Positions 1-8,846 are shown, counted from the stretch's first letter. The stretch is DNA of 64,000 bases from Lachnospiraceae bacterium (GCA_017434885.1 JAFSGE010000055.1:1-64000); one strand, 5' to 3'. A program made the numbers and translations. Notes: generated from the sequence alone by a model not told the origin.

Positions 1-2
1 AG

Positions 3-287
3 CGAGGAGAACAGATTGCAGAACATGCCGAAGATTATGCTCCTAAGACTGAGGAAGAAAGAAAAGAAGAAATGGTTGAGGAAGCTCTTGGCATTGAAGA
101 AAAGGGCGGACTTACAGAGAGCATGGACGAGGTTCAGGAAATCACAGAGGAGATGGTGGAAGAACTTGCAACAGAGAATGTGGAATTGTTAGATGAAGCG
201 ATGACCGCAGAAGATGAAATGCTCACTGAAACTGAGATATTCACACCAGAAGAAGTAAAATATAAGAGAATTGATATTTTGATATAG
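3..287 (+). CDS. C-terminal part of an acidic protein, cut by the window edge
   Basis: The reading frame is open from base 3 and ends at a TAG codon at 285-287. An internal ATG lies at 72, but the frame runs open to the left edge, so this is probably the tail of a longer protein. The visible 94 residues are very rich in Glu and contain no recognisable domain. They precede the DUF6033-like gene by about 30 bases, so the two may be co-transcribed. Function unknown. Confidence 0.5.
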   Translation, partial: RGEQIAEHAEDYAPKTEEERKEEMVEEALGIEEKGGLTESMDEVQEITEEMVEELATENVELLDEAMTAEDEMLTETEIFTPEEVKYKRIDILI

Positions 288-317
288 CTTGTAATTTTGG
301 GAAAGGAGGATAAGTTT

Positions 318-1067
318 ATGGCAATTTCGTCAGTAAATACATATAATGCTGTCGCAGAAAATACTTATGCAACTCAAAAAAAGCAGATTTTAGAAAAGGA
401 AAAAACAAAAAGTACTACGACAGCAAAAGAATCTAAAATAAATACCGATGAGTATGTGCGGAAATTGCAGAAGCAGGTAAAAGATTTATCTTTAGAAGTT
501 GGAACTGGGTTAAATACAAAAAAAGATAATATGGTAGGTGCAGTTACAATAAATCCTAAATTGCTTGAAAAAATGCAAAATGACCCTAAAGCCGAAAGGG
601 AATATACACAGATGCTACAAGGGATTCAGAGAGCTGAAAGTATTGTAGGTTCCTATTATAATTCGATTGGTAATGTTGTAGAGCGTACCAGTCATTGGTA
701 TATGGACGAAAACGGCAATCTGGTAAGCTTTGGTCATGTTCGTATAGAGAATAAATTAGATAAAGAGCTTCGTAAGCAAGCAGACGAAAATGCAAAGAAG
801 CTTATTGAAAAAACTCGTGAAAAGGCTAAAGAAAAAGCAGAAGAGTTGCAAGAGAGGCTTGATGGCATAAAAGAAACAAAAGCGGACAAATTATCGGAAA
901 GTAAAGTAGCGAAGATATTGTCAGAGAAGTTTTCAAATGCTGCAGATGGCGAGATTTATTTAAATGAGATAGACATGAAACCGATACTTCAAACGATAAG
1001 AGCAGAAGAACAAGAGAAAACGAAATCTGAGCCGGGTGTTGGAATGAACTTAGATTTGAAGATTTGA
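318..1067 (+). CDS. DUF6033-like coiled-coil protein
   Basis: A 249-residue protein. The ATG at 318 is chosen because AAAGGAGG lies at 302-309; an in-frame upstream start at 297 lacks such a site. The N-terminus MAISSVNTYNAV is followed by a core with NPKLLEKM and a Trp-Tyr-Met-Asp-Glu stretch, then a long Lys/Glu-rich helix (about residues 150-205). This layout resembles the DUF6033 family common in Lachnospiraceae, from memory rather than a search. The role of that family is not established. No signal peptide or membrane segment is visible. Confidence 0.6.
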   Translation: MAISSVNTYNAVAENTYATQKKQILEKEKTKSTTTAKESKINTDEYVRKLQKQVKDLSLEVGTGLNTKKDNMVGAVTINPKLLEKMQNDPKAEREYTQMLQGIQRAESIVGSYYNSIGNVVERTSHWYMDENGNLVSFGHVRIENKLDKELRKQADENAKKLIEKTREKAKEKAEELQERLDGIKETKADKLSESKVAKILSEKFSNAADGEIYLNEIDMKPILQTIRAEEQEKTKSEPGVGMNLDLKI

Positions 1068-1233
1068 GAAATGAATAGATTTTGCTATGTCTAAAAAGAT
1101 TTCACACCCTAAATATAGTGATTCACTCTTTTGCTATGGAATAGATTAATGAAAGTAACGATACTTATATCGTAAGTACGAGAAAGTTGTCTGTGTAAAG
1201 AGATTTTTATCAAAAGTACAAGGAGGTATGCGT

Positions 1234-1859
1234 ATGAGCAATACAATATCAAGTGTATCTGCTACAACACAGCAATATACAGATTATTCATCATTAACGA
1301 GTAAACAGGCTGAAAAGAAAGCTACAGAAACCACATCAGCCAATAATGGCGTGGTGTACGAAAAGTCTGAACCTGCATCAACAAATAAGGCTACATATTC
1401 TATTAATAAGATGAGTGATGCGGACAGAGCTGCCTTAGTAAAGCAGTTAAAAGCGGATCAGGCGAGCCGTGAACAGCAACTTACAAGTCAGTTCATAAAA
1501 TGATGTCTGGGCAGGCAAAAACTTACGGACAGGCTACGGATATGTGGAAGTTCCTTGCAAGTGGTGATTATACAGTTGATGCAGCCACAAAAGCACAGGC
1601 ACAGAAGGATATTTCAGAAGATGGATATTGGGGTGTAAAGCAGACCTCACAGAGATTGTTTGATTTCGCATGTGCGTTAGCCGGTGATGATGTAGACAAG
1701 ATGAAGGAAATGCAGGCTGCGGTTGAAAAAGGCTTTAAGCAGGCAACCGGAGCTTGGGGACGAGAGTTACCGAGTATTTGTAAAGATACCTTTGATGCAA
1801 CCAATAAATTATTTGATGATTATTATGCTTCAAAAGAGGAGCAGACAGAAATTCAATAG
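1234..1859 (+). pseudogene. small Lachnospiraceae protein split by a frame change
   Basis: The first part starts at ATG 1234 (AAGGAGG at 1220-1226, spacing 7) and stops at TGA 1501-1503 after about 89 residues. The second part starts at ATG 1500 and runs 119 residues to 1859. The two overlap as ATGA inside a run of four A (1497-1500). The N-terminal half ends with a charged helix (KADQASREQQL) and the second half continues with MMSGQAKTYGQATDMWKFL and ATKAQAQKDISEDGYWGV. As I recall, related proteins carry both halves in one chain. One added base at the A-run restores a single frame of about 207 residues. It could be a decayed gene, a slippage site or two coupled ORFs. Confidence 0.6.
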
Positions 1860-1915
1860 AGATTAAAGGAGAAACTTATAGTTATGCTAATGAGATTATA
1901 AGAATATATCGAGGA

Positions 1916-1948
1916 GAGTAATGAGCAATGTGTTCATTACTCCCTTTT
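1916..1948 (+). terminator. putative intrinsic terminator after the split gene
   Basis: GAGTAATGA (1916-1924) pairs with TCATTACTC (1934-1942) around a 9-base loop and is followed by CCTTTT. The T-tract is short, so efficiency is uncertain. Confidence 0.45.
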
Positions 1949-2053
1949 CATGTTACGGGAAAAGTTGCACTGCGACATAAAAAGTGTCGTAAAGCAATCT
2001 GTTTTATGGTGAAGCGCGTTGCTATCATTTATAGTGAAAGCGAGGTTCAGAAC

Positions 2054-2392
2054 ATGAGAACAGAGAAGAAAGAGCTTAATATACAAATTGGGAAACGGTT
2101 GCAGACCGCCAGAGAAAATAGTGGATATACGCAGGAAACATTTGCAGAAGCACTTGATGTAGGTGTGGAACACTATCGGAAGATAGAATTAGGCATGTAT
2201 GGTTTACAGAGGGAAAATATGTTGATTTTGTATGAGAAGTATAAGATTGATCCTACATATTTACTTACAGGAGAAAAGAACCATACATTTGATGTTGATT
2301 TGTTTTTGGCAAACTGCAGTAGAGAAGAAAGAGACAAATTCATTGACCGTATGTTAGTGTTTATGCGAAAAATTATGATTAGTCCAAAGTAG
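2054..2392 (+). CDS. XRE-family helix-turn-helix regulator
   Basis: A 112-residue protein with an N-terminal HTH_3 domain: IGKRLQTARENSGYTQETFAE, then a recognition-helix segment ending RKIELG, at about residues 9-65. The start at ATG 2054 gives the normal length for this family; the frame is open further upstream but with no better ribosome site. The C-terminus (residues 75-112) has a short helical segment that may dimerise. It lies just upstream of a broken GAF/activator gene. Target sites are unknown. Confidence 0.75.
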   Translation: MRTEKKELNIQIGKRLQTARENSGYTQETFAEALDVGVEHYRKIELGMYGLQRENMLILYEKYKIDPTYLLTGEKNHTFDVDLFLANCSREERDKFIDRMLVFMRKIMISPK

Positions 2393-2443
2393 AGATTACC
2401 TCCCGATTGTATATCTGTGATATGCCTGAAGGAGGTTTTTTTG

Positions 2444-3843
2444 ATGGAATACATGGATAATGAAAGAGCAAATGAAGATTTGCTTTTCAGAAAGGAGGTT
2501 ATGCGACAATTTGAGTACTTCTACCAGTATATGCATGGAGATAGGAAAGAGCCGGATGATGCAGAGACGATCTTTAAAAGGAGCATTGATTTTTTTGATG
2601 CAGATTGGATTGGTCTAATTGACTTTGATTTAGAAGTTGGAGCTTGGTCAACCAGATGCTTTTACAATAAAAGGACCGGTTCCAGTACGGAAACGCTCAT
2701 TGAAGATGCGGAGAGTGCAGAACAGGCAAAACGATGGGTACAAGCAATTCGTGGAGGTAAGCCAATTGTTATCGAAGACATCGAAGATATACGAGAGGAA
2801 GCGCCGGAAGAATATGCCATGTATAAGTGATTACATGTAGAATCAGTATTGGGTGTTCCATATCGGAATTGTGGTAGTGGTCTGATGGTAGTATGAAATC
2901 CAAAGCGTTTCAAATCTTGTTATACAGGATTGAATATTATTGCGTATATCGTTACTAATGAGATTATTGCAAAGCAGCGTAGGGATAACATATTCCGAAA
3001 GCAAAGTGAGTATGAGCCTACAAGTTATGAAACAGTACGCATTAATTTGTTTAGCGGAGTTACAGTTGCTAGTAAGGATTTATTCTTTGATGAAGATGAT
3101 ATGAAATCTGAGACGCTTCGGTTTTTGATTGCGTTTTGTCGTGTAATATTGGAAAATTCTTTTCTGCAGAGTGCCTTAATGCCAAATATGAGGGTGAAAA
3201 GGATGTTTCTTGGGCAGATTTAATTTATAAATTCCGCATGAAATGGAAAAATGCGAGAAACTTGGATAATGATGGTTTACAACTGATATTGACTACGGAA
3301 AAAGGGTATGGTATCAATCCGGCATTACAAGTCATAGTGGATGTAGGTCTGGCAGAGGAACTAATGCGTACAATAGATGATGCATCGGATAAACTTGCCA
3401 AAATAGAATTATTACGTAAATTCCATGCGCTTTTTCATGGAGAGTTCATGGGGAATGCATTTGCAAGGAACTCCTTTATCAGAGAGAATCGGCTTCATTA
3501 TAAGTTAAAGTATATTGAAAAGATGGAAGTACTTATGGAGCTGCTGATTGAGCAGGGAGATTACAATGGAGCAGCTGGGTATTGTAATGATATTTTGAAA
3601 ATGTATCCGGATAGTGCGGATATTCACTTTTGGCGAATGGTAGCACTTTACAAACAGGGATATATTGATTTGGTAAGAGAGATTGATGAGAATCTGAGAG
3701 AGTTTCTGGATGAGCGTACATATTCTATTTTGTGTAGGAGACTGCAGTTGGAATTGAATATTTCGGATGCGGTACTAGAGGCGTGTCAGGAATCTAAGAT
3801 GATTTTTCTTCGATTAGATGAGGAGAAACGAAAATTCATATGA
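2444..3843 (+). pseudogene. decayed GAF-domain / BTAD-like transcriptional activator
   Basis: The start is ATG 2444 with AAGGAGG at 2429-2435. One frame runs from 2444 to about 3160 with two in-frame TGA codons (2828-2830 and 2894-2896). The flanking sequence continues the same domain (YAMYK-stop-LHVESVLGVPYRNC, then LMVV-stop-NPKRF). A frame change near 3140-3170 (GGAAAATTCTTTTC) moves the rest into another frame, which then runs to TGA 3841-3843. The N-terminal part looks like a GAF sensor. The C-terminal part has a winged-helix segment (LTTEKGYGINPAL) and a helical repeat region like the bacterial transcriptional activator domain. With two stops and a shift the gene is very probably dead. 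Confidence 0.75.
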
Positions 3844-3937
3844 ATTTTCGAGTGCTTCTATATGTGTGTTGCGTGATATGATATAATTAGTGTTAGTGCG
3901 ATATACAAAACTATGAATATTACGGAGGTGAAGAAAA

Positions 3938-4903
3938 GTGGAAATACCAGTTACACTGCAGTCTGACAGAAAAGGATATTTTGATAGGGAATGTCCAAAT
4001 GAAAATTGCTTATATACATTCAAAATTAATATGAATGATTGGGAAGAGAAGGTTTCCGATGAAGAAGTCCATTGCCCTATGTGTGGGCATATAGATACTT
4101 CCGAGAAGTGGTGGACGCAAAAGCAATTAGAAGGGATGCAGAATCTTGCAGCTGACTATGCAATGGCTCTGATTTCTGAAAAACTTGACGAAGCCTTCGG
4201 CGGTTTGGCTCGCTCAACGCGTCGAAACAAGTTTATGAAAATTACATATAAACCTGGACGTAGGATTACATTTGAAAATAACCCTATTGGTCAAAGTGAG
4301 GAATGGGAAACCGATATTACCTGTGAAGAGTGTGGGACAAGATACAGTGTAATTGGTTCTGCTTATTTTTGCCCTTGTTGTGGTCATAACTCCGCAGTAA
4401 GTGCGTTTGAGGAATCAATGGACAGTGTTGAGAAAATGCTAGCGTCCCTTTCTGAGATGAAGCAGATGTTGACTGATTCCTACGGTAGAGATAAGGCAGA
4501 AACTATGTGTCGTGGTCTGTTGGAAAGTTCTATTGGTGATATGGTTTCGGCATTTCAGAAATTTGCGGCCTGCCATTATGACAAGCTGACTGGAAAAATT
4601 TCTAGGGTGAATGACTTCCAAATTGTTGAGAAAGGAAGCAAACTTTTCAAAGATGCAATTGGAAAAGGTTACGAAGAATGGCTGTCTGAGAAGGAATTGC
4701 AAGATATGAATATGTTGTTCCAACGTAGGCATTTGCTTGAACATAACAATGGAATGGTGGATCAGAAGTATATTGATAAATCTGGTGATGATTCCTATAT
4801 TGAGGGGCAACGATTGGTGGTAAAGGAAAGTGATGCCTTGGCATTGCTTGCAATTATAAAAAAATTAGGTGTAGGATTATCATTGATTAGGGAGTTACTG
4901 TAA
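3938..4903 (+). CDS. double zinc-ribbon protein of unknown function
   Basis: A 321-residue protein starting with GTG at 3938; GGAGG at 3924-3928 supports this start. Two pairs of zinc-binding cysteines are visible in the N-terminal 60 residues (ECPNENC and HCPMCGH). A second ribbon follows at about residues 128-150 (CEECGTRYS and FCPCCGH). The C-terminal half (about 160-321) is helical, without membrane segments, and contains RRHLLEHNNGMVDQKY. The ribbons suggest nucleic-acid or protein binding. I do not recognise the family. It lies directly before the PIN/DUF6236 pair but is separated by 135 bases with its own inverted repeats. Confidence 0.65.
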   Translation: MEIPVTLQSDRKGYFDRECPNENCLYTFKINMNDWEEKVSDEEVHCPMCGHIDTSEKWWTQKQLEGMQNLAADYAMALISEKLDEAFGGLARSTRRNKFMKITYKPGRRITFENNPIGQSEEWETDITCEECGTRYSVIGSAYFCPCCGHNSAVSAFEESMDSVEKMLASLSEMKQMLTDSYGRDKAETMCRGLLESSIGDMVSAFQKFAACHYDKLTGKISRVNDFQIVEKGSKLFKDAIGKGYEEWLSEKELQDMNMLFQRRHLLEHNNGMVDQKYIDKSGDDSYIEGQRLVVKESDALALLAIIKKLGVGLSLIRELL

Positions 4904-4943
4904 CAATTTAATTTATCGGGATGTAAAGAGTAAAATCATAGTC

Positions 4944-4994
4944 CTACAAAAACTTCGAAAGAGTGCAAAAATTTGAAGTTTGCATTGTTTGTAG
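4944..4994. promoter_or_regulatory. nested inverted repeats upstream of the PIN gene
   Basis: CTACAAA (4944-4950) is inverted as TTTGTAG (4988-4994). Within it ACTTC (4952-4956) pairs with GAAGT (4975-4979), and TGCAAA (4964-4969) with TTTGCA (4979-4984). The pairings compete, so this may be an operator or a switching RNA leader for the PIN/DUF6236 pair. No clear promoter was assigned. Confidence 0.35.
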
Positions 4995-5038
4995 AATTTA
5001 AAATAATATATTCAAAGTTATGTGGATAAGGAGCAATT

Positions 5039-6109
5039 ATGAAAAAAATAATATTAGATACAAATGCATTTAGGTATCTTTATCAGGTTATTGTTAGTGA
5101 AGATACACCTCTACAAATAATGGGAAAGAGATTTGATAAAGATAAATACTTAGAATTTGTTTCAGGTAGTGAGTATGTCCTATTACCATCGGAGGCTCTA
5201 TTTGAGTTGTTTTTACAAAGTTATTGGAATACTCAAAGTGTAAAACAATTCTGTATTACATATCAATCAATATTAAACAGAATAGGAAAGCAACATGTAC
5301 GTATTTTCAATTCTAGGAATTTATATTTTGATATTGAAAAATTTTCGAAACTTACTGGAGAAAATGAAATGATAAATATATCGGATTATATATATCCAAG
5401 AGTAGGTTATGAGTATAAAATGATGATAGAGCTTTGCTGGTTAATAATTTGTACTGTTTCTGATATGCTTTTTGAACTGTTTGAAGATATATCTATTGAA
5501 GAGATGAATGATGCAAGTCAGAAATCAATTAAGGATAGAATAACGAGTAATGTTAAATGTTTATATGATGAATATTATGCAAAAAAAATCACGAATAAGA
5601 CGTTTCAATCAGAATTAGATAAATTGTTTGAGGAGTTAATAAGAGAGCGAGTAATGCTTGTTTTAATCATGATTAAAGCTTGTAAGCCCCATATAGTAAT
5701 TCCAAATGAATTATTTGAAATTGAAAAGACTGAGAGTGGGGCAATGTATTGTAAGAATCTTGTTTCTATTTTATCAAAAAAATATAGTAAAGTAATAGAA
5801 ATATTTAATGGAGAAGTGGAAAGAAATATTGAGTTACGGAAGGATAAGCTACAAAGCGTATCTCTTGCCTATATGATGGAGATATGTAAATTGTTCATAA
5901 CAGGAAGAAAAATACGCAAAAATGATATTATTGATTGCTCGATTTTAACTATTTTTGATGCTAGAAATGAATTTGAAAATCAAACAGGAAGTGAATTTGA
6001 TTTTCAGGACATAAGCTTAATTACATTTGATAAATTTGTATACCAATTCAGCAAGGAACATAACTGTGGATTTAATAAAGATTTTTATGACTGTTTTTTA
6101 ATTGATTAG
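5039..6109 (+). CDS. PIN-like nuclease domain protein
   Basis: A 356-residue protein; ATG 5039 follows AAGGAG at 5029-5034. The N-terminus KKIILDTNAFRYL is a PIN-type first strand with Asp7. Acidic residues expected of a PIN site follow: Glu52/Glu56 in SEALFELF, Asp296/Asp299 in KNDIIDCSIL, and Asp331 in LITFDKF. The last two groups lie at the C-terminus, so about 230 helical residues are inserted in the middle of the fold. PIN proteins are usually Mg-dependent RNases. It is 99 bases upstream of the DUF6236-like gene and AT-rich like it. I infer a two-gene module, perhaps toxin-like or defensive. Confidence 0.6.
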   Translation: MKKIILDTNAFRYLYQVIVSEDTPLQIMGKRFDKDKYLEFVSGSEYVLLPSEALFELFLQSYWNTQSVKQFCITYQSILNRIGKQHVRIFNSRNLYFDIEKFSKLTGENEMINISDYIYPRVGYEYKMMIELCWLIICTVSDMLFELFEDISIEEMNDASQKSIKDRITSNVKCLYDEYYAKKITNKTFQSELDKLFEELIRERVMLVLIMIKACKPHIVIPNELFEIEKTESGAMYCKNLVSILSKKYSKVIEIFNGEVERNIELRKDKLQSVSLAYMMEICKLFITGRKIRKNDIIDCSILTIFDARNEFENQTGSEFDFQDISLITFDKFVYQFSKEHNCGFNKDFYDCFLID

Positions 6110-6208
6110 AAATTGTAATACGAATATTTCAGTCTCATTGGGAGATGCAAGAGGAATTTTTAAGTGATTTTCATATTACAAATAAAAGTCGAGGGGGCTA
6201 AACTAAAT

Positions 6209-7174
6209 ATGAGAAACAAATTGTATTATCCATATATAAATATAAAAGATGAAGATTTTTTGAAGTATGCGATTTTGTATTATGATAAATTGCATTTGAT
6301 TGTTCCTGAATCAATAAGATTTAATGAGAAGATGAGTAGGGTAGCCGAGTCTACTGATTTGTTTGTAAAAATAAAACCTGAACAATCATACCAAACTTGT
6401 TGTGATGCAACCAAGTATACAATTGCCTTTATTGACGAAAGAATGAGAACTGATTCTAATTTTGATGTATATAGAAATGAACATACTTCTCGTTTGTATA
6501 AAGGTAAATATAACTGGGAGTTTAGTGAATATTGTGAAAAAAATGAACTTCTTACACTTCAGCGAGATAGCATTAAAGTACATCCGGTTATAGCATCTGA
6601 ATATATGACCAATTTGGCAAATTTAATCGCTGGTAAAAATGGTATGGATATTGTGACGGATACAGTTAAGTATGCTGATTATCATTTTAATCCAGATTTT
6701 CGTGGCATGAAAAATTCAATTATTCGAGACGAAGTCATGCGACGTGAGCTTGCGTTTGTTTTGCCAGTTGATATGAGAGGAATTCCTATCGAAAAAATTA
6801 TCGATTTCCGTAATCATAACGAGTATGCAGCCATGAGACAAGCTTTTCATAGATATACGGAGAAGTGTATGGAATCTACAATTCAAAATGATTTTGATTT
6901 GGTAGAATATATGAGATTAAAAAAAGATTTTGTAGAGTTTTTCAAGTCGTATAGTTTAGAAATTGCTGATTTTTCGATGTCCTTTGTAATGTTTGCGAGT
7001 GGATGTGAATTTCTTGGCGTAACAGCATTTGCTGCTGGTGCAATAAGTATGATACATGATTTCAAAGATATAATCACCGATTTAAAATCAGGCAATTTAA
7101 CGAAGATTAGTGATTCAATAGCAGCAAGAAGATATTTGGGTAAAATTAAACAGATGCCGTTTATAAATTATTAA
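6209..7174 (+). CDS. DUF6236-like protein
   Basis: A 321-residue protein. ATG 6209 is chosen because GAGGGGG (6191-6197) precedes it; an upstream in-frame start at 6164 has no ribosome site. The N-terminus NKLYYPYINIKDEDFLKYAI and following YYDKLHLIVPE are typical of proteins annotated DUF6236, as I recall. The body is helical, with a hydrophobic segment near residues 265-290 (FVMFASGCEFLGVTAFAAGA) that may be buried or membrane-associated. Function unknown. Its pairing with a PIN-like gene next to an integrase suggests a mobile accessory module. Confidence 0.55.
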   Translation: MRNKLYYPYINIKDEDFLKYAILYYDKLHLIVPESIRFNEKMSRVAESTDLFVKIKPEQSYQTCCDATKYTIAFIDERMRTDSNFDVYRNEHTSRLYKGKYNWEFSEYCEKNELLTLQRDSIKVHPVIASEYMTNLANLIAGKNGMDIVTDTVKYADYHFNPDFRGMKNSIIRDEVMRRELAFVLPVDMRGIPIEKIIDFRNHNEYAAMRQAFHRYTEKCMESTIQNDFDLVEYMRLKKDFVEFFKSYSLEIADFSMSFVMFASGCEFLGVTAFAAGAISMIHDFKDIITDLKSGNLTKISDSIAARRYLGKIKQMPFINY

Positions 7175-7465
7175 TTTGTAAAAAATGGTCAAATTATCCT
7201 TGATGGCGTGGGGTTACAGAATTGTTAGGTGATGTGAAAATATTATATATACTTATCATCTTTTGCTTGGATAAAACGAAAAAGTTTTGGCGGTAAAGTA
7301 TACAGAATAAACTAATTAAATGAGGATAAACGAAACACACAGGGTATGTATGGCTTGATATGACGCATATCATATAGGGGGCGAAATTGAACTCCATATG
7401 GATAAGGTAATACACTATAGTCGAAATGAGAGATAACTTTCAGGTTGTACATGTGAATAAGAACT

Positions 7466-7500
7466 AATTAAAGCCGTTGGTGAATCCAGCGGCTTTAATT
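7466..7500. terminator. strong hairpin, likely bidirectional terminator
   Basis: The left arm at 7466-7480 (AATTAAAGCCGTTGG) pairs with the right arm at 7486-7500 (CCAGCGGCTTTAATT), 15 bp with one G-T pair and a 5-base loop. The A/T-rich outer ends could act as U-tracts in either direction. Confidence 0.55.
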
Positions 7501-7513
7501 GATACTACAACCG

Positions 7514-7583
7514 GCGAACGAAAAGCGAACTAAAATTTTACTAGCGAACAAAAAGCGAACTCAATAGCGAATGAAAAGCGAAA
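7514..7583. repeat. three direct copies of a paired GCGAAC motif
   Basis: GCGAAC or a near match occurs at 7514, 7525, 7544, 7555, 7567 (GCGAAT) and 7578 (GCGAAA). Each pair is 11 bases apart, about one helical turn, joined by RAAAA. The pairs start at 7514, 7544 and 7567. They lie about 140 bases before the XRE gene and look like protein-binding sites. Confidence 0.6.
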
Positions 7584-7676
7584 GGCGGTTGATAGGCTTT
7601 TTTGGAATTTTTCCAAAGAGGTCTATTTTTTATGCTTTTTTACAAGATACGAGTTAGAGGTAGAGAGCCGCCGGTT

Positions 7677-7711
7677 CCGGATTTTGAAACGGAAAACAAT
7701 TCAAAATTCGG
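7677..7711 (+). promoter_or_regulatory. inverted repeat overlapping the ribosome site of the XRE gene
   Basis: CCGGATTTTGAA (7677-7688) is inverted as TTCAAAATTCGG (7700-7711), 11 of 12 positions matching. The right arm touches the CGGAGGA ribosome site at 7709-7715. It could be an operator or an RNA hairpin that hides the start site. Confidence 0.45.
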
Positions 7712-7723
7712 AGGATAAGATAA

Positions 7724-8068
7724 ATGAGAGATTATAAATGTGATGCAATGATAATAGGACAACGATTAAAAGATGCGAGAATGAGTAGCAAAAATGGAAT
7801 GACACAACTCAACTTCGCTGAGGAAATTGGTGTATATGTATCGAACATCAGCAAAATAGAACAAGGAGTGAGATTGCCAAGCATAGAGATACTTTACGAG
7901 TATATGAATCATTTTGATGTAGATGCAAATCAGTTACTTGGATGCAATGAAATGAATCAAAAGAAACAGGACTCAATTGATAGTAGGTTGGCAATGTTAC
8001 CACATGAGGTGCGTGAATATCTAACAAGTGTTATTTGGGAGATGATCAATCGTTATCCTTTACCATAA
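7724..8068 (+). CDS. XRE-family regulator of the integrative element
   Basis: A 114-residue protein with an HTH_3 domain at about residues 10-67: IGQRLKDAR, then MTQLNFAEEIGVYVSNISKI and EQGVRLPSIEILYEY. ATG 7724 follows CGGAGGA. A C-terminal helix (LPHEVREYLTSVIWEMINRY) may dimerise. The position upstream of the recombinase-like gene, xis and int is typical of regulators of Tn916-like elements. The repeats at 7514-7583 and 7677-7711 are possible binding sites. Confidence 0.8.
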   Translation: MRDYKCDAMIIGQRLKDARMSSKNGMTQLNFAEEIGVYVSNISKIEQGVRLPSIEILYEYMNHFDVDANQLLGCNEMNQKKQDSIDSRLAMLPHEVREYLTSVIWEMINRYPLP

Positions 8069-8198
8069 GAATTGTCCCTTGTAGGGATAGTAGCGTGTGT
8101 AAGATATCCTTACAAGGGGCAAATAATTATTTTAAAGGGATGTATTATGAAATAGTCAGTACTGGCAATGAATCATTGTCAAGGAGCTATAACTAAAT

Positions 8199-8597
8199 AT
8201 GAAAAAGAAAAATACAAAGAATGTACCAGTCAAATGTATCGTATACATATCAACTGTTGGAGATATACAACATGTAAATCAGCGAGAACAAAGACAAATG
8301 AAATATATTTCTGAATACGCCAAGGGAAATGATATTGAGGTTGTGAAAGTGATGCATAGAAATGTGTTGGGGCAGCTAGATGTAAATAGACATTTTGATC
8401 GAATCATACAGATGATTAGTGAAGGCTTTGCAGATGGAATCTTAGTCGCCAATATGCGATTTATCTCAAAGGACATCGACGATGCTTGTAGAAAAATTGC
8501 TAAAGTTTCTAATGTAGGTGCTGCTATTTATTCTGTAGATGATGGAAAATTGATGTTCCGATTTAAGGATGTACCATGTGGTTACAAAACGAGATAA
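8199..8597 (+). CDS. small serine-recombinase-like domain protein
   Basis: A 132-residue protein; ATG 8199 follows AAGGAG (8181-8186) at a rather long spacing. It resembles only the N-terminal resolvase fold: CIVYISTVGDIQHVNQREQRQ matches the first strand and catalytic-serine loop, and ILVANMRFISKDID matches the later LDRLSRD-type motif in degraded form. The conserved arginines are mostly missing, and there is no DNA-binding C-terminal domain. It is therefore probably not an active recombinase. It may be an accessory or regulatory protein of the element. Confidence 0.6.
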   Translation: MKKKNTKNVPVKCIVYISTVGDIQHVNQREQRQMKYISEYAKGNDIEVVKVMHRNVLGQLDVNRHFDRIIQMISEGFADGILVANMRFISKDIDDACRKIAKVSNVGAAIYSVDDGKLMFRFKDVPCGYKTR

Positions 8598-8639
8598 GTA
8601 ACGGAATAGATATGATTTGGTATTTGAAGGAGAAGATGG

Positions 8640-8846
8640 ATGGAAGGTAACTATAATATCCCGATATGGGAGAAGTATACACTGAGCATTGAAGAAGCTG
8701 CAGCATATTTTCGAATAGGAGAACATAAGTTACGCAGGATTATTAATGAAAACAGGAACGCGGATTACCTTCTTTGGAACGGAAATCGTGTTCAGATTAA
8801 ACGAGTGAAATTTGAAAAATATGTTGATGCGTTAGATGCAATATAG
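8640..8846 (+). CDS. xis: Tn916-type excisionase
   Basis: A 68-residue basic protein; AAGGAG at 8627-8632 precedes ATG 8640. The sequence [20 protein letters not shown] and then NGNRVQIKR...FEK...DALDAI closely follows the Tn916 Xis pattern known from memory: an N-terminal winged helix with the end residues LDAI. It binds the element ends and directs Int toward excision. It sits 146 bases before int, as in Tn916-family elements. Confidence 0.85.
   Translation: MEGNYNIPIWEKYTLSIEEAAAYFRIGEHKLRRIINENRNADYLLWNGNRVQIKRVKFEKYVDALDAI

Larger units (their letters stand above)
7175..7723. other. 549-base non-coding stretch with repeats
   Basis: No convincing ORF is present. It contains a 15-bp hairpin (7466-7500), three copies of a GCGAAC-pair repeat (7514-7583) and an inverted repeat covering the ribosome site of the next gene (7677-7711). 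The first 290 bases show nothing I can assign. Confidence 0.6.

Noticed and set aside
2828-2896. Possible TGA recoding (selenocysteine or Trp) in the GAF gene
   Set aside because: A frameshift follows in the same gene and no SECIS-like structure is seen. Decay is simpler.
7514-7583. GCGAAC repeats as a CRISPR array
   Set aside because: Units are short and spacing is not uniform; no cas genes lie nearby. Protein-binding sites fit better.
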